DNA of 64,000 bases from Acinetobacter sp. ANC 3832 (GTDB taxonomy: Bacteria > Pseudomonadota > Gammaproteobacteria > Pseudomonadales > Moraxellaceae), in the NCBI RefSeq assembly GCF_002135415.1, contig NZ_NEGJ01000003.1:62001-126000 (forward strand). Reading direction: 5' to 3'. A model generated the notes under the pieces. That model was not told the DNA's origin, made no database searches, and worked only from the letters and a program-made list of their open reading frames with translations. The position numbers and the translations under genes are program-made. How positions within the stretch are numbered: position 1 is the stretch's first letter; every line of letters begins with the position of its first letter. Below are positions 9,806-19,484 of the stretch, in pieces.

Positions 9806-10183
9806 ATGAATTCCCCTCATTTAAACACCATTATGATCTATGCCAAAAATATGAAAAACACTGCTGAGTTTTATCAAAAATATTTTGCTTTTCAAGGGAG
9901 TTCAGACGTTATCGAAGGGCTTATTGAGCTGAACCAAACCAATGGATCGATACAACTTTTGATCCATCAAGCAGCTAAAAGCATAAAAATGGGACAAGCA
10001 AATATAAAATTGATCTTTTCTGTAGAAAATATAGATATTTACAAACAGGAAAGTGCTGACCGCGGATTAGTTTTTGGCGCAACTCATCAAGCCAATGGCT
10101 ATCAATTTTCTAATACTAAAGATCCTGACGGGAACTCTGTGTCTATTTCAAGCCGAGTGTATAGACAGGTTGCCTCAGTATGA
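9806..10183 (+). CDS. VOC-superfamily protein (glyoxalase/dioxygenase fold)
   Basis: A 125-residue single-domain protein with the paired beta-alpha-beta-beta-beta layout of the vicinal oxygen chelate superfamily. Typical signatures are NTIMIYAKNMKNTAEFYQKYFAF at the start and FSNTKDPDGNSVSIS near the end (the PDGN turn). Such proteins may be metal enzymes or resistance binders; metal ligands cannot be assigned with confidence (H6 and the glutamate of the last strand are not conserved clearly). The ribosome binding site is good (ataagga). It lies between the receptor and the efflux operon, convergent with the latter, and may belong to the iron cassette only by position. Confidence 0.7.
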   Translation: MNSPHLNTIMIYAKNMKNTAEFYQKYFAFQGSSDVIEGLIELNQTNGSIQLLIHQAAKSIKMGQANIKLIFSVENIDIYKQESADRGLVFGATHQANGYQFSNTKDPDGNSVSISSRVYRQVASV

Positions 10184-10310
10184 ACAAGTTCTTTATTTCT
10201 ATCTTCTAAACATAAATAAAAAGGCGTTATCTAAGCACTCGAATATCGCATCTACATATAAAGAAGATATACTATTTAAACAATGAGTATATAAATAGAT
10301 GTTAAAAAAA

Positions 10311-11705
10311 CTACCAATTGGTTCCTAACGCAGCAATCAATTGCATGCTATTTCTAACTTCTTGATTTTGTGCTTCTAATAAAATTTGATTTGCTTGTAA
10401 GCGTACATTTTGAGCAATCACAACTTCTAAATAAGTTACCATACCCGCTTGATAACGCTGTATAGCGACACGTTCATTTTCAGTTGTTAAATTCAATAAT
10501 TGCTGTTGTTGCACAGTCTGTTGATTCAAACTTACTGATTGTAATAAAGCATCCTCAACTTCTTTCCAACCTGTAAGTACTGTTTGCTTATAAGCTGCTA
10601 TCTTCTCTTCATAATTTGCTTTTGCCTTTTCAATATCAACCTGACGATTACCACCATCGAACAGTGAACTTGTCATTTTTAGCCCCATAGACCACAAATA
10701 ATGAGGCGATTGTAGTAATGAACTCAAAGCTTGACTATTCAATGCTGTATCGATGTCAATATTGATATCTGGAAGCCATGCAGTTTCTGCTAAACCTAAT
10801 TGAGCATGTATGGCTGCTAATTCTCGCTCTGCACGTATCACATCTGGACGTTGACTTAATATACGACTGGGAATTTGCATTGGAATTTTAGGCACATAAT
10901 ATGTATAAACGACTTTTTGTAATTGAAAACTAGTGATAGTTTTTCCTAAAAGTACGGCTAAAATATTCTCTTGTAATGCTCGTTCACGTTGCGTGATATT
11001 CAATTCAATTTCAATTTGTTTGAGCTGTGTTTCTGCTTGAATCACATCTGCTCTAGCAATCATTCCTGCCTTATTTTGATGTTGTAAAATTTGTACTGAG
11101 CGTTGGTCGCTCTTTTGTGTTTCTCTAAGCATGTCTAGTTTTAAATCAAGCAAACGAATCATCAAATAGGCATCACTTGCCAATAATTGCTGATTCAATT
11201 GTATTGCAGCTAAATCTGCCTGTGATGCTTTTAGATTGGCTTGCTGACCTTCTAAAGCTTTTGCTACCCGCCCCCATAAATCTGGAGCCCAACTGACATT
11301 TATTCCCGTACTCAATTGATTATGGATACGTTCCTCTTTAGAAGCACTTCGATTTGCTTCTGCCTTTAGATTTATCGTAGGGCGTCGGTTATTTTTTTGT
11401 TCATTGACCAAAGCCATCGCATAACGATAGCGGGCTTCTGCTTGTTGTAGCGTTAAGTTATTTAGATTTAACTGCTGTAATATCTCTGATAACACTGGGT
11501 CATTATAGACTTTCCACCACTCCTGCTGATTCGTCTGATTTTTAGGTATTGCAATCCAATTCAAATCTGAATATTTATAACGATCCACACTTTGAATATC
11601 AGGTGTTTGATATGTCACTGGCTTAACTACATGAGTAGATTGGCAACCACTCATGAACATTGAACATAGTAAAATAATAGAAAGATTAGATAATAAATAT
11701 GGCAT
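10311..11705 (-). CDS. Outer-membrane efflux lipoprotein (TolC/OprM family)
   Basis: Outer-membrane channel of a tripartite RND pump. The N-terminus is a lipoprotein signal with lipobox MSGC at about residues 18-21, so the mature protein starts at C21. Two repeated OEP domains follow, rich in heptad-like helices (NLTLQQAEARYRYAMALVNEQ; later QRYQAGMVTYLEVVIAQ). Length 464 is typical of OprM/NodT. It is the last gene of a seven-gene leftward operon, nine bases after the second RND gene, with ribosome binding site agga. That makes it the dedicated exit duct of the adjacent pump. Confidence 0.92.
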   Translation of the reverse strand: MPYLLSNLSIILLCSMFMSGCQSTHVVKPVTYQTPDIQSVDRYKYSDLNWIAIPKNQTNQQEWWKVYNDPVLSEILQQLNLNNLTLQQAEARYRYAMALVNEQKNNRRPTINLKAEANRSASKEERIHNQLSTGINVSWAPDLWGRVAKALEGQQANLKASQADLAAIQLNQQLLASDAYLMIRLLDLKLDMLRETQKSDQRSVQILQHQNKAGMIARADVIQAETQLKQIEIELNITQRERALQENILAVLLGKTITSFQLQKVVYTYYVPKIPMQIPSRILSQRPDVIRAERELAAIHAQLGLAETAWLPDINIDIDTALNSQALSSLLQSPHYLWSMGLKMTSSLFDGGNRQVDIEKAKANYEEKIAAYKQTVLTGWKEVEDALLQSVSLNQQTVQQQQLLNLTTENERVAIQRYQAGMVTYLEVVIAQNVRLQANQILLEAQNQEVRNSMQLIAALGTNW

Positions 11706-11714
11706 ATAAAATTC

Positions 11715-14700
11715 CTATTTTTCCCAGTTCAATACGTTTAGTTTTAAAACCCACACTTTTAAAAACTGAGAAAATCGTTCTAAAATTAAATAAAGTATTG
11801 GCGTGGTATATAAAGTTAAAAGCTGACCTAAAACCAACCCACCGACAATCACGACACCTAGTGGTTGACGCATTTCAGCCCCTTCACCCCAGCTGAATGC
11901 AAGCGGAATAGCACCTAATAATGCTGCTGTATTTGTCATGAAAATGGGACGAAAACGGAGTTGGGCAGCTGCTATAATGGCATCAAAACTCGACATTCCT
12001 TTTCTACGTTCTTGCAACGTAAAATCAATTAAAAGGATTGCATTTTTCACCACAATTCCGATCAGCAAGAACATGCCCAATAGTGCAATTAAACTAAATG
12101 GGATTTTAAACAGCCAAAGTGTGAGTAAACCGCCTAATGCAACAGCAGGTATCGTAGATAAAATCGTTAAAGGATGAATGAGACTTTCATAAGTCACTCC
12201 TAAAACAATATAAATCAATATGACTACAGTAAAAACAAGCCATGTGGTGCTTAAACCCGTTTGTAAACTTTCAGCTTCAACGTCTTTATCTGTCGTCATA
12301 AAAATTTCCTTGGGAAGCATAATATTAGGTAGTATGTTTCGAATAGCCGTTTCAGCCTGTTCAGGGCTATAACCATTTTTCACAACGTAACCGATTCCCA
12401 TTGCAGCATATTGATTGCGTCGATAAATACGATCATTACTAATACCGTAAGACCACGTTGCAAAATTGGTCAAAGGAACGTACTCACCTTTATCATTAGG
12501 TACTTTTACATTTGCGAGCGATTCAGGCTGTTCTGTAAAATGTCGATCAACTTCCATGACCACATTAAATTGATTACGCTGATCATAAATAGTCGAAATT
12601 TGCCGCTGTGAAAATGAATTATTTAATACACTCGAAATTTTTTCGATGTCTACACCTAAGCGTTTTGCATTTTCACGATTTATATCCAACATGACATGTT
12701 GTGCCCCCTCATCCCCCATCGTTTCAACTTCTTCAAGTTCAGGAAGTTTTTTTATTTCTTCGGCAACTTTTGGCAACCACTGTCTTAATAATGTAATATT
12801 ATCGGATTGTAGTAATAAGAGTTTCTGTTGACTGTTATGACTTGCAAAAGGGTCATCAAGTTGTAAATCTTGCTCTACATCTGCTGAAAATATTGCACCA
12901 GCTTGCCATGGCGCATTTTGTTTCAACCGTTCAATGACTTCAAATGACGTTTGCCCTTCTCGTTCAGCTTTTGGCTTTAAACTCACCATCATTAATGAAT
13001 TAGTCATTCCACCACTTCCACCCGAAGTACCAATAACATCTTTTACAGCAGGGTCAGCAAGTAAGGCTTGATTAAATTTTTCAATTTTTCCTTGCATGAC
13101 TTGAAAGGAAAAACCATCATCACCACGAATAAAAGCTTCGACTCTACCTGTATCTTGCTCTGGAATCACACGCTTAGGTAAGGTCTGATATAAGTATACT
13201 GAAGCAATAATTGCCCCAATCCAAAAAATAACAACTAAATAGCCATGTAATATCGCCCAACGTAAAGAACGGATATAAGCTTGTGTCAAACTTGTAATAA
13301 ATAAATGACTATATTGATATAGCTTTGTTTGTTGGCTATTTTCAATCGGTTTTATACAACGCACAGATAAACTTGGAGTGAGAACCAATGAAACAAGGAC
13401 AGAAATAATCACAATAAAAACTAATGTGAGAGAAAACTCTCTAAACAATCGTTCAATCACCCCACCCATGAATAAGATAGAAATAAATATTACGACTAAG
13501 GCAAAATTCATTGCTATTAGTGTAAAACCGACTTCACGAATTCCAATAATTGCAGCTTTTAATGGAGATAGACCTTTTTCAACATGCCGTTCAATATTTT
13601 CGAGTACAACAATTGCATCATCAACCACCAAACCAATCGCCACAATAATAGCCATAATCGATAAGTTATTTAATGAAAACCCCGCCAAATAAATCAAACT
13701 ACACACACCAACTAAAGTAACTAACATTGCAACAGTGGGAACAATTGCACTTTGCAACTTACCCAACATGAGCGCTACGACAATAATGACCAATAGCATT
13801 GAGAAAATGAGTGTATTACGTGCTTCATTTAGACTAGCTTGAATGACCTCAGAACCATCCATCACCACTGTTAATGTTGCATCTGCTGGAATTAAAGCTT
13901 TAAGCATAGGTAACTGTTGGTTAATTTGCTCAATAGTTGCAATAGTATTGGCATTTGGTTGACGACTAATTTTTAAAATAACAGCAGGCTTGCCATTATG
14001 AAATCCACTCACATAACTGTTTTCAACTGAATCTTCAACTTGGGCGATATCTTTTAAACGGACTACGCCTTTATTGCTTTGATGAATAATTAAATTGGCA
14101 AAATCATCTGCTTTTTTAAGCTGATTTGAAAGTGCAACTTGCCATCGCCATTGTTCTTGCTCAACTACGCCTAAAGCTTGAACAATATTACTTTTTACAA
14201 TCACCTCTCTGACTTGTTCTAATGAAACACCTTGGGAAATTAATTTATTTGGGTCTAAAGTAATACGAACCGCTGGCATTGATGCACCATCAATTGCAAC
14301 ATCACCTACACCACTAATTTTAGAAAGATTTGGTTGTAATTGTTCTGTTGCAAGTTCATATAACTTCCCTGCAGATAAGTGTTCAGAACTAAACGCCAAA
14401 TAAAATATAGGGCTTTGACTAGGATTAATTTTAAAATATTCAGGTGGGCTTGGCATCCCTGAAGGTAATTGTGACATTGCGGTATTAATAGCTGCCTGAA
14501 CTTCACGAGCGGCCTCATTAATGTCTGTATTTAAATCAAAATGTAAAACAACTTGAGTAGAGCTTTGATTACTAGATGAATTAATGGCTTTAATTCCAGA
14601 AATTCCAATCATTGCTCTTTCCAATGGTGTAGCCACGGTGGCAGACATACTTTCTGGACTTGCACCGGGCAAACTTGCTCGAACTACAATGGTTGGAATA

Positions 14701-14822
14701 TCTGCTTGAGGTAATGCGGCAACAGGCAAGCGAAAATAAGCCAAGCCCCCCAATAACATAATAGCAATACCAATTAAAATACTTGCAACTGGACGATGAA
14801 TGAATACAACAAACAGATTCAA
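11715..14822 (-). CDS. mdtC: RND efflux transporter, MdtC-like subunit
   Basis: Inner-membrane proton-driven exporter of 1035 residues. It begins FVVFIHRPVASILIGIAIM and aligns by eye with MdtC of E. coli over its N-terminal 250 residues (LPGASPESM, INTAMSQLPSGMPSPP, ISGVGDVAIDG). Proton-relay aspartates are in IVAIGLVVDDAIVVLENI (TM4) and the relay lysine in LIGIVVKNAILLIDF (TM10). Its ATG overlaps the stop of the preceding RND gene by four bases, the arrangement expected for a two-protein heterotrimer. The symbol reflects the MdtABC class (MuxABC in Pseudomonas), not proven orthology. Confidence 0.88.
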   Translation of the reverse strand: MNLFVVFIHRPVASILIGIAIMLLGGLAYFRLPVAALPQADIPTIVVRASLPGASPESMSATVATPLERAMIGISGIKAINSSSNQSSTQVVLHFDLNTDINEAAREVQAAINTAMSQLPSGMPSPPEYFKINPSQSPIFYLAFSSEHLSAGKLYELATEQLQPNLSKISGVGDVAIDGASMPAVRITLDPNKLISQGVSLEQVREVIVKSNIVQALGVVEQEQWRWQVALSNQLKKADDFANLIIHQSNKGVVRLKDIAQVEDSVENSYVSGFHNGKPAVILKISRQPNANTIATIEQINQQLPMLKALIPADATLTVVMDGSEVIQASLNEARNTLIFSMLLVIIVVALMLGKLQSAIVPTVAMLVTLVGVCSLIYLAGFSLNNLSIMAIIVAIGLVVDDAIVVLENIERHVEKGLSPLKAAIIGIREVGFTLIAMNFALVVIFISILFMGGVIERLFREFSLTLVFIVIISVLVSLVLTPSLSVRCIKPIENSQQTKLYQYSHLFITSLTQAYIRSLRWAILHGYLVVIFWIGAIIASVYLYQTLPKRVIPEQDTGRVEAFIRGDDGFSFQVMQGKIEKFNQALLADPAVKDVIGTSGGSGGMTNSLMMVSLKPKAEREGQTSFEVIERLKQNAPWQAGAIFSADVEQDLQLDDPFASHNSQQKLLLLQSDNITLLRQWLPKVAEEIKKLPELEEVETMGDEGAQHVMLDINRENAKRLGVDIEKISSVLNNSFSQRQISTIYDQRNQFNVVMEVDRHFTEQPESLANVKVPNDKGEYVPLTNFATWSYGISNDRIYRRNQYAAMGIGYVVKNGYSPEQAETAIRNILPNIMLPKEIFMTTDKDVEAESLQTGLSTTWLVFTVVILIYIVLGVTYESLIHPLTILSTIPAVALGGLLTLWLFKIPFSLIALLGMFLLIGIVVKNAILLIDFTLQERRKGMSSFDAIIAAAQLRFRPIFMTNTAALLGAIPLAFSWGEGAEMRQPLGVVIVGGLVLGQLLTLYTTPILYLILERFSQFLKVWVLKLNVLNWEK

Positions 14823-17800
14823 GAAGATGCCCCTCTTGAAGCCAATGGCTTATTTTTTGTATGAATAGAGTGTTGTAGACGATCAAATAACAAATAGACC
14901 ACAGGTGTAGTAAATAGAGTCAGAATTTGGCTTAGCAATAAACCTCCAACCATCACAATACCTAGTGGTTGCCGTAATTCTGCTCCTGAACCTGTTGCAA
15001 GCATTAACGGAATAGCACCGACCAATGCAGCTAAAGTGGTCATTAAAATCGGTCTAAAACGTAATAATGCTGCTTGATATATGGCCTCTTGCGGGGATAG
15101 TCCTTCATTGCGTTGTGCAGCAAGTGCAAAATCTACCATCATAATGCCGTTTTTCTTGACCAAACCAATCAACAAAATAATACCAATCAACGCAATCATA
15201 TCTAAGGGTTGTTGCGTAAGAAATAATGCTAATAAAGCACCGACGCCTGCGGAAGGTAAAGTTGAAAGAATCGTAATAGGATGAATAAAGCTTTCATAAA
15301 GTATGCCAAGCACAATATACATCGTTACAATCGCTGCAATGACTAACCAAAACATATGCTGTAATGATTTTTCAAAAGCTGCTGCTGCTCCTTGTAATTC
15401 AACACTGAGTTCCGGTGGTAAACCTAATGATTTCTCAGCAGTATGAATTACGTTTATTGCTTCACCAAGTGAAACACCATGCGCTAAATTAAATGAAATT
15501 CCCGATGCAGGAAATTGAGCTTGTTGTTGTAATAAGATCGGTGCATGTTTTTGCTCAATTGTTGCAACTGAGCTTAAAAGCACAGCTTGACCATCTTGAT
15601 TATGAATATAAGTTTGACTTAATGCTTCAATACCCTGTGTTTGTTTAGGATCAAGTTCTAAAATAATACGATATTGATTGGACTGCGTATAAAGTGTTGC
15701 TATTTGACGCTGAGCAAATAAATTTTGCAAAGCCAAACTGATATCTTCTACTGTTAGCCCTAACTTCGCTGCTGCATCTCGATTAATATCAATATAAGCT
15801 TGCCTCCCCTGACCTGCATCATCACTTGCAATATCTGAAAATTCTTTATATTGAGCTAAAGCATCAATAAATTTTGGAGTCCATTCTTCTATAAGTTGAT
15901 TATTGGGTGCAGTGAGACTGAGCTGATATTGTGTACGGCTTATTTTCGATTCAATACTTAACTCTTGAATCGGTTGCATCCAGCCTTTTATTCCATGTAC
16001 TTGTTCAAAACTTTCACGAAGTCTTACAATAACTTGTTCGACAGAATCACGTTCGGCATGTGGTTTTAAATTAACTAAAATACGACCAGTGCTTAATTTA
16101 GGATTATTAGCATCTATTCCAATAAATGAAGATAGACTTTCTGTTGCAGGATCTTTCAATATTTGATTGGCTAAGTCATGTTGTCGTTCAGTCATAGCTT
16201 GAAAAGAAATATGATCTGGTGCTTCAGTCACAACCTGAATCACACCACTGTCTTGGACGGGAAAAAAGCCTTTGGGAATAAACCAATACATTAGTCCTGC
16301 TAAAACAACCGTACTCAGCATGACAGCGAGAGTAAATGTTTGATGCTGAAATACCCATTTGAGTAATTTTGCATAACCATCAACAATCTGATCCAAACTC
16401 CATTTTTGCCGTTTGACTTGATGTTGACTATTTTTAAGTAAATACGCACACATCATGGGCGTTAAAGTTAGTGAAACTACAAGAGATAAAGCAATCGCTG
16501 CCGCTAAAGTCACTGCAAACTCATGAAATAAGCGACCTACAACATCCCCCATAAACAATAAGGGAATAAGTACAGCAATAAGCGAAATTGTCAAAGAAAT
16601 CAGGGTAAATCCAATTTCTTTAGAACCCTTTAATGCCGCTTGTAATATAGTTTCTCCTGCCTCACGATGCCGTGTAATATTTTCAAGCATCACAATTGCA
16701 TCATCTACGACAAAACCCGTCGCAATTGTTAATGCCATTAACGTTAAGTTATTGATAGAAAATCCCAAAAAGTACATCAATACAAAAGTACCAATAATAG
16801 ATAAAGGTACGGCGATACTCGGAATTAAGGTTGCGGATAAACTTCTTAAAAATAAGAAAGTCACCATCACCACTAAGCAAACAGCAAAGACCAATTCCTT
16901 TTGGACATCATGAATAGAACTGCGAATACTTTCGGTACGATCAGTCAACACGCGAATATGTACGTTACTCGGCAGATTCTTTTGTAACTCAGGTAATACC
17001 TGTTTAATTTGATCTGCTACCTGAACCACATTGGCATTAGGTTGGCGTTGTATATTAATTAAAATAGCAGACTGACTATTAGCCCATGCTGCCATATAAC
17101 GATCTTCACTACCCACTACTACATTTGCTACATCTTTTAAGCGAATAGGTGCATCATTATTCCACCGTAAAATTAAATTTTGATAATCCGCTATTGAGCG
17201 AATTTGGTCGTTTGCATCCAACATAGTGCTACGAAATGGACCATCAAAACTGCCTTTTGGCTGATTCGCGTTGGCTGCTGCAATTGCTGAACGTACATCT
17301 TCAGCACTCATTTTATAAGCTGCTAGTGCTGTTGGATTCATTTGCACTCGAATAGCTGGACGTTGTCCTCCTGCTAAACTCACCATTCCAACGCCTGTGA
17401 GTTGAGATAGTTTTTGTGCAACTCGAGTATCAACCATGTCGTACACAGTTGTTAATGGCAATGTATCGGAACTAACAGCAAGCGTAATCACTGGAATATC
17501 AGCAGGATTCACTTTTCTGTAAATAGGTGGTGTAGGCAAATCACTGGGTAATTTGGAGCTTGCAGTACTTAATGCAGACTGAACCTCTTGTTCAACCACA
17601 CCAAGTTCCGCAGATAATTCAAACTGTAATGTAATCACAGATGCACCGACTGAACTATTAGATGACATCTGTTTCAAACCAGCAATTTTTCCCATTTCCC
17701 GCTCTAAGGGTGAGGTAATCATCCGTTGAACCGTATCGGGGTTTGCACCAGGCTGAAACGTGTAAATTTGAATAATTGGATAGTCTACTTGTGGGAGCGC

Positions 17801-17905
17801 TGAAACAGGTAATAACCGCCAGACAAATAAACCACTTATAAACAATGCCAACATTAATAAAATAGTGGCAACTGGGCGTAAAATAAAAAATTGAGAAATA
17901 TTCAT
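14819..17905 (-). CDS. mdtB: RND efflux transporter, MdtB-like subunit
   Basis: A 1028-residue partner of the MdtC-like protein. The longer frame opens at 17995, but the family start is the ATG at 17905 (MNISQFFILRPVATILLM), four bases past the stop of the fusion-protein gene. Similarity to MdtB is clear in LPVSALPQVDYP, GLKQMSSNSSVGASVITLQF and SLAGGQRPAIRV. The TM4 aspartate pair lies in IATGFVVDDAIVMLENI and the TM10 lysines in LIGLVKKNGIMMVDF. In E. coli MdtB the proton relay works in a B2C trimer; by family knowledge the same may hold here. Substrate is inferred only from the iron context. Confidence 0.88.
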   Translation of the reverse strand: MNISQFFILRPVATILLMLALFISGLFVWRLLPVSALPQVDYPIIQIYTFQPGANPDTVQRMITSPLEREMGKIAGLKQMSSNSSVGASVITLQFELSAELGVVEQEVQSALSTASSKLPSDLPTPPIYRKVNPADIPVITLAVSSDTLPLTTVYDMVDTRVAQKLSQLTGVGMVSLAGGQRPAIRVQMNPTALAAYKMSAEDVRSAIAAANANQPKGSFDGPFRSTMLDANDQIRSIADYQNLILRWNNDAPIRLKDVANVVVGSEDRYMAAWANSQSAILINIQRQPNANVVQVADQIKQVLPELQKNLPSNVHIRVLTDRTESIRSSIHDVQKELVFAVCLVVMVTFLFLRSLSATLIPSIAVPLSIIGTFVLMYFLGFSINNLTLMALTIATGFVVDDAIVMLENITRHREAGETILQAALKGSKEIGFTLISLTISLIAVLIPLLFMGDVVGRLFHEFAVTLAAAIALSLVVSLTLTPMMCAYLLKNSQHQVKRQKWSLDQIVDGYAKLLKWVFQHQTFTLAVMLSTVVLAGLMYWFIPKGFFPVQDSGVIQVVTEAPDHISFQAMTERQHDLANQILKDPATESLSSFIGIDANNPKLSTGRILVNLKPHAERDSVEQVIVRLRESFEQVHGIKGWMQPIQELSIESKISRTQYQLSLTAPNNQLIEEWTPKFIDALAQYKEFSDIASDDAGQGRQAYIDINRDAAAKLGLTVEDISLALQNLFAQRQIATLYTQSNQYRIILELDPKQTQGIEALSQTYIHNQDGQAVLLSSVATIEQKHAPILLQQQAQFPASGISFNLAHGVSLGEAINVIHTAEKSLGLPPELSVELQGAAAAFEKSLQHMFWLVIAAIVTMYIVLGILYESFIHPITILSTLPSAGVGALLALFLTQQPLDMIALIGIILLIGLVKKNGIMMVDFALAAQRNEGLSPQEAIYQAALLRFRPILMTTLAALVGAIPLMLATGSGAELRQPLGIVMVGGLLLSQILTLFTTPVVYLLFDRLQHSIHTKNKPLASRGASS

Positions 17906-17909
17906 GAAT

Positions 17910-19121
17910 TTATCCAACCGTTGGTTTAGGCAACGATTGATCAGAATCATTCTTTTGAACCACTTGAACTTCCCTTCCCTCTGAAAGTCGATCAATACCT
18001 TCTAATACAACACGTTCAGTCCCATTTAACCCCGATAAAACTTCTGTTTGTCCATTGGATGATAATCCCAATGTCAACATTTTCACTTCGGCTTTGTTAT
18101 CTTTATTTATAATATAAACATAAGTTCCCTTTGCCCCATGTTGAATGGCATCACTGGGTAAATTTACTGCATTTATAATTGTTTGCGCATTTAAGCGCAC
18201 ATTTACAAATTGATTGGGATATAAAACATCATTTTTATTTTCAAATATAGCTTTTAATTTTAATGTTCCTGTACCCAAATCAATTTGATTATCTAAAGCA
18301 TGAACCAGACCTATCGCCAATTGCTTTTGTTCTGATTTATTCCAAACGCTCACAGTCACAGTTTTATTATTCTTCGTTTCTTGGCGCACAATGTCTAGAT
18401 AATTTTCAGCAATCGGAAATTGTACATAAATTGGATGCGTTTGAATAATACTCAATAATCCTGCTGGCTCATTTGCTTGAATTAAATTACCTACGTCTTT
18501 TTGTCGAAAACCAACTCGACCTTCAATGGGCGCATAAATTTTGGTATAAGAAAGTTGTAATTTTGCGGCATCAACTTGCGCTTGATTGGCTTGAACTTGA
18601 CCTTTTAACTGATTGACTAAAGCTTGTTGCTGCTCAACCTGCTGTTTAGCAATAGAGTCTTGTTTATAAAGTAATTGATAGCGTGAAAGTTCTGTTTCTG
18701 CATTGATGAGTTGAGATAAATTTTGTTGTTGCACTCCTTGCGCCTGAGCCAATGCCACTTGAAAGAAAGCTGGATCGATTTGGGCTAATAGTTGCCCTTT
18801 TTTGACATATTGACCATCTGCAAAATAGAGTTTTTGTAGAGTTCCTGCCACTTGGCTCTGAACTTGAACGACATGCGCAGGTACTACTGTACCAATTGCT
18901 TTGATTTGTAATTGCATATCATTTTTTTGCACAGGTACAATCCGAACTGGTACAGGTTTGTTCCATTGGCTAAAGCTTTCATCTTTTTCAGCATGCTTTT
19001 TTTTCCAATAAGTCCACGTAATGCCTACAATCATCGCCGCGACAATAAAGCCAATCAGCCATTTCACTTTACGCTTTGCCGAATGTGATTGTATGTGTAA
19101 AGTTTCTGGTTGCTCACTCAT
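17910..19121 (-). CDS. mdtA: RND periplasmic membrane fusion protein, MdtA-like
   Basis: Periplasmic adaptor linking the RND proteins to the outer-membrane channel. Residues about 19-39 are a membrane anchor (VKWLIGFIVAAMIVGITWTYW); no lipobox is present, as in MdtA. The lipoyl half-motif is QVQSQVAGTLQKLYFADGQYVKKGQLLAQIDPAFF. A Gln/Ala-rich hairpin coiled coil follows, with the second lipoyl half at YTKIYAPIEGRVGFRQKDVGNLI. Length is 403. It starts nine bases after the DUF3325 gene, tying the pump genes to the iron-type membrane genes upstream in the same transcript. Confidence 0.9.
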   Translation of the reverse strand: MSEQPETLHIQSHSAKRKVKWLIGFIVAAMIVGITWTYWKKKHAEKDESFSQWNKPVPVRIVPVQKNDMQLQIKAIGTVVPAHVVQVQSQVAGTLQKLYFADGQYVKKGQLLAQIDPAFFQVALAQAQGVQQQNLSQLINAETELSRYQLLYKQDSIAKQQVEQQQALVNQLKGQVQANQAQVDAAKLQLSYTKIYAPIEGRVGFRQKDVGNLIQANEPAGLLSIIQTHPIYVQFPIAENYLDIVRQETKNNKTVTVSVWNKSEQKQLAIGLVHALDNQIDLGTGTLKLKAIFENKNDVLYPNQFVNVRLNAQTIINAVNLPSDAIQHGAKGTYVYIINKDNKAEVKMLTLGLSSNGQTEVLSGLNGTERVVLEGIDRLSEGREVQVVQKNDSDQSLPKPTVG

Positions 19122-19130
19122 GATTAGCTA

Positions 19131-19484
19131 CTACTCATTAAAACGGAAAAACTGAAGCCCTAAGGCAAAAAAAATCAAAACCAATGCCATATTTAATGCA
19201 ATTTGTGGACGATACGACTGAGTAAAAATAATTAGCCCAACGATAACCGTTAAAATACCAAACCAAGCTGTTAAGCCAATGCCAACACCCCATTCAGCAA
19301 TACTCAAATAAAGAGCAATACAAAGAAAAAACCAACCTAAGCAATAAAAAATATGTAAATATTTTTTTGATATTCCTTGGGGAAAAGAAGCTTTTGCATG
19401 ACGTTCCATAGACAAATTCAGCCCCATCATTCCGCCCAAAATGCAGGCTAAAATCGTGATAATATTAATTAGAGAAACGCTCAT
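19131..19484 (-). CDS. DUF3325 inner-membrane protein
   Basis: A 117-residue protein with four predicted membrane helices (roughly residues 4-22, 42-61, 68-88 and 94-111). It fits the small DUF3325 proteins that accompany PepSY and DUF3649 proteins in siderophore uptake loci. Its biochemical role is unknown; by association it assists the PepSY protein in handling iron-siderophore at the inner membrane. The ATG overlaps the TGA of the PepSY gene (ATGA), which suggests translational coupling. Confidence 0.75.
   Translation of the reverse strand: MSVSLINIITILACILGGMMGLNLSMERHAKASFPQGISKKYLHIFYCLGWFFLCIALYLSIAEWGVGIGLTAWFGILTVIVGLIIFTQSYRPQIALNMALVLIFFALGLQFFRFNE

Noticed and set aside
9806..10183. 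VOC protein as a bleomycin or fosfomycin resistance factor
   Set aside because: The fold is shared, but resistance-specific residues could not be identified, so only the superfamily is claimed.
10074..10286. 70-codon frame overlapping the end of the VOC gene
   Set aside because: It overlaps a well-supported protein in another frame and its translation has no recognisable features.
11699..13692. Several plus-strand frames across the RND genes
   Set aside because: They lie opposite strongly supported MdtC-like coding sequence and show the composition expected of antisense frames.
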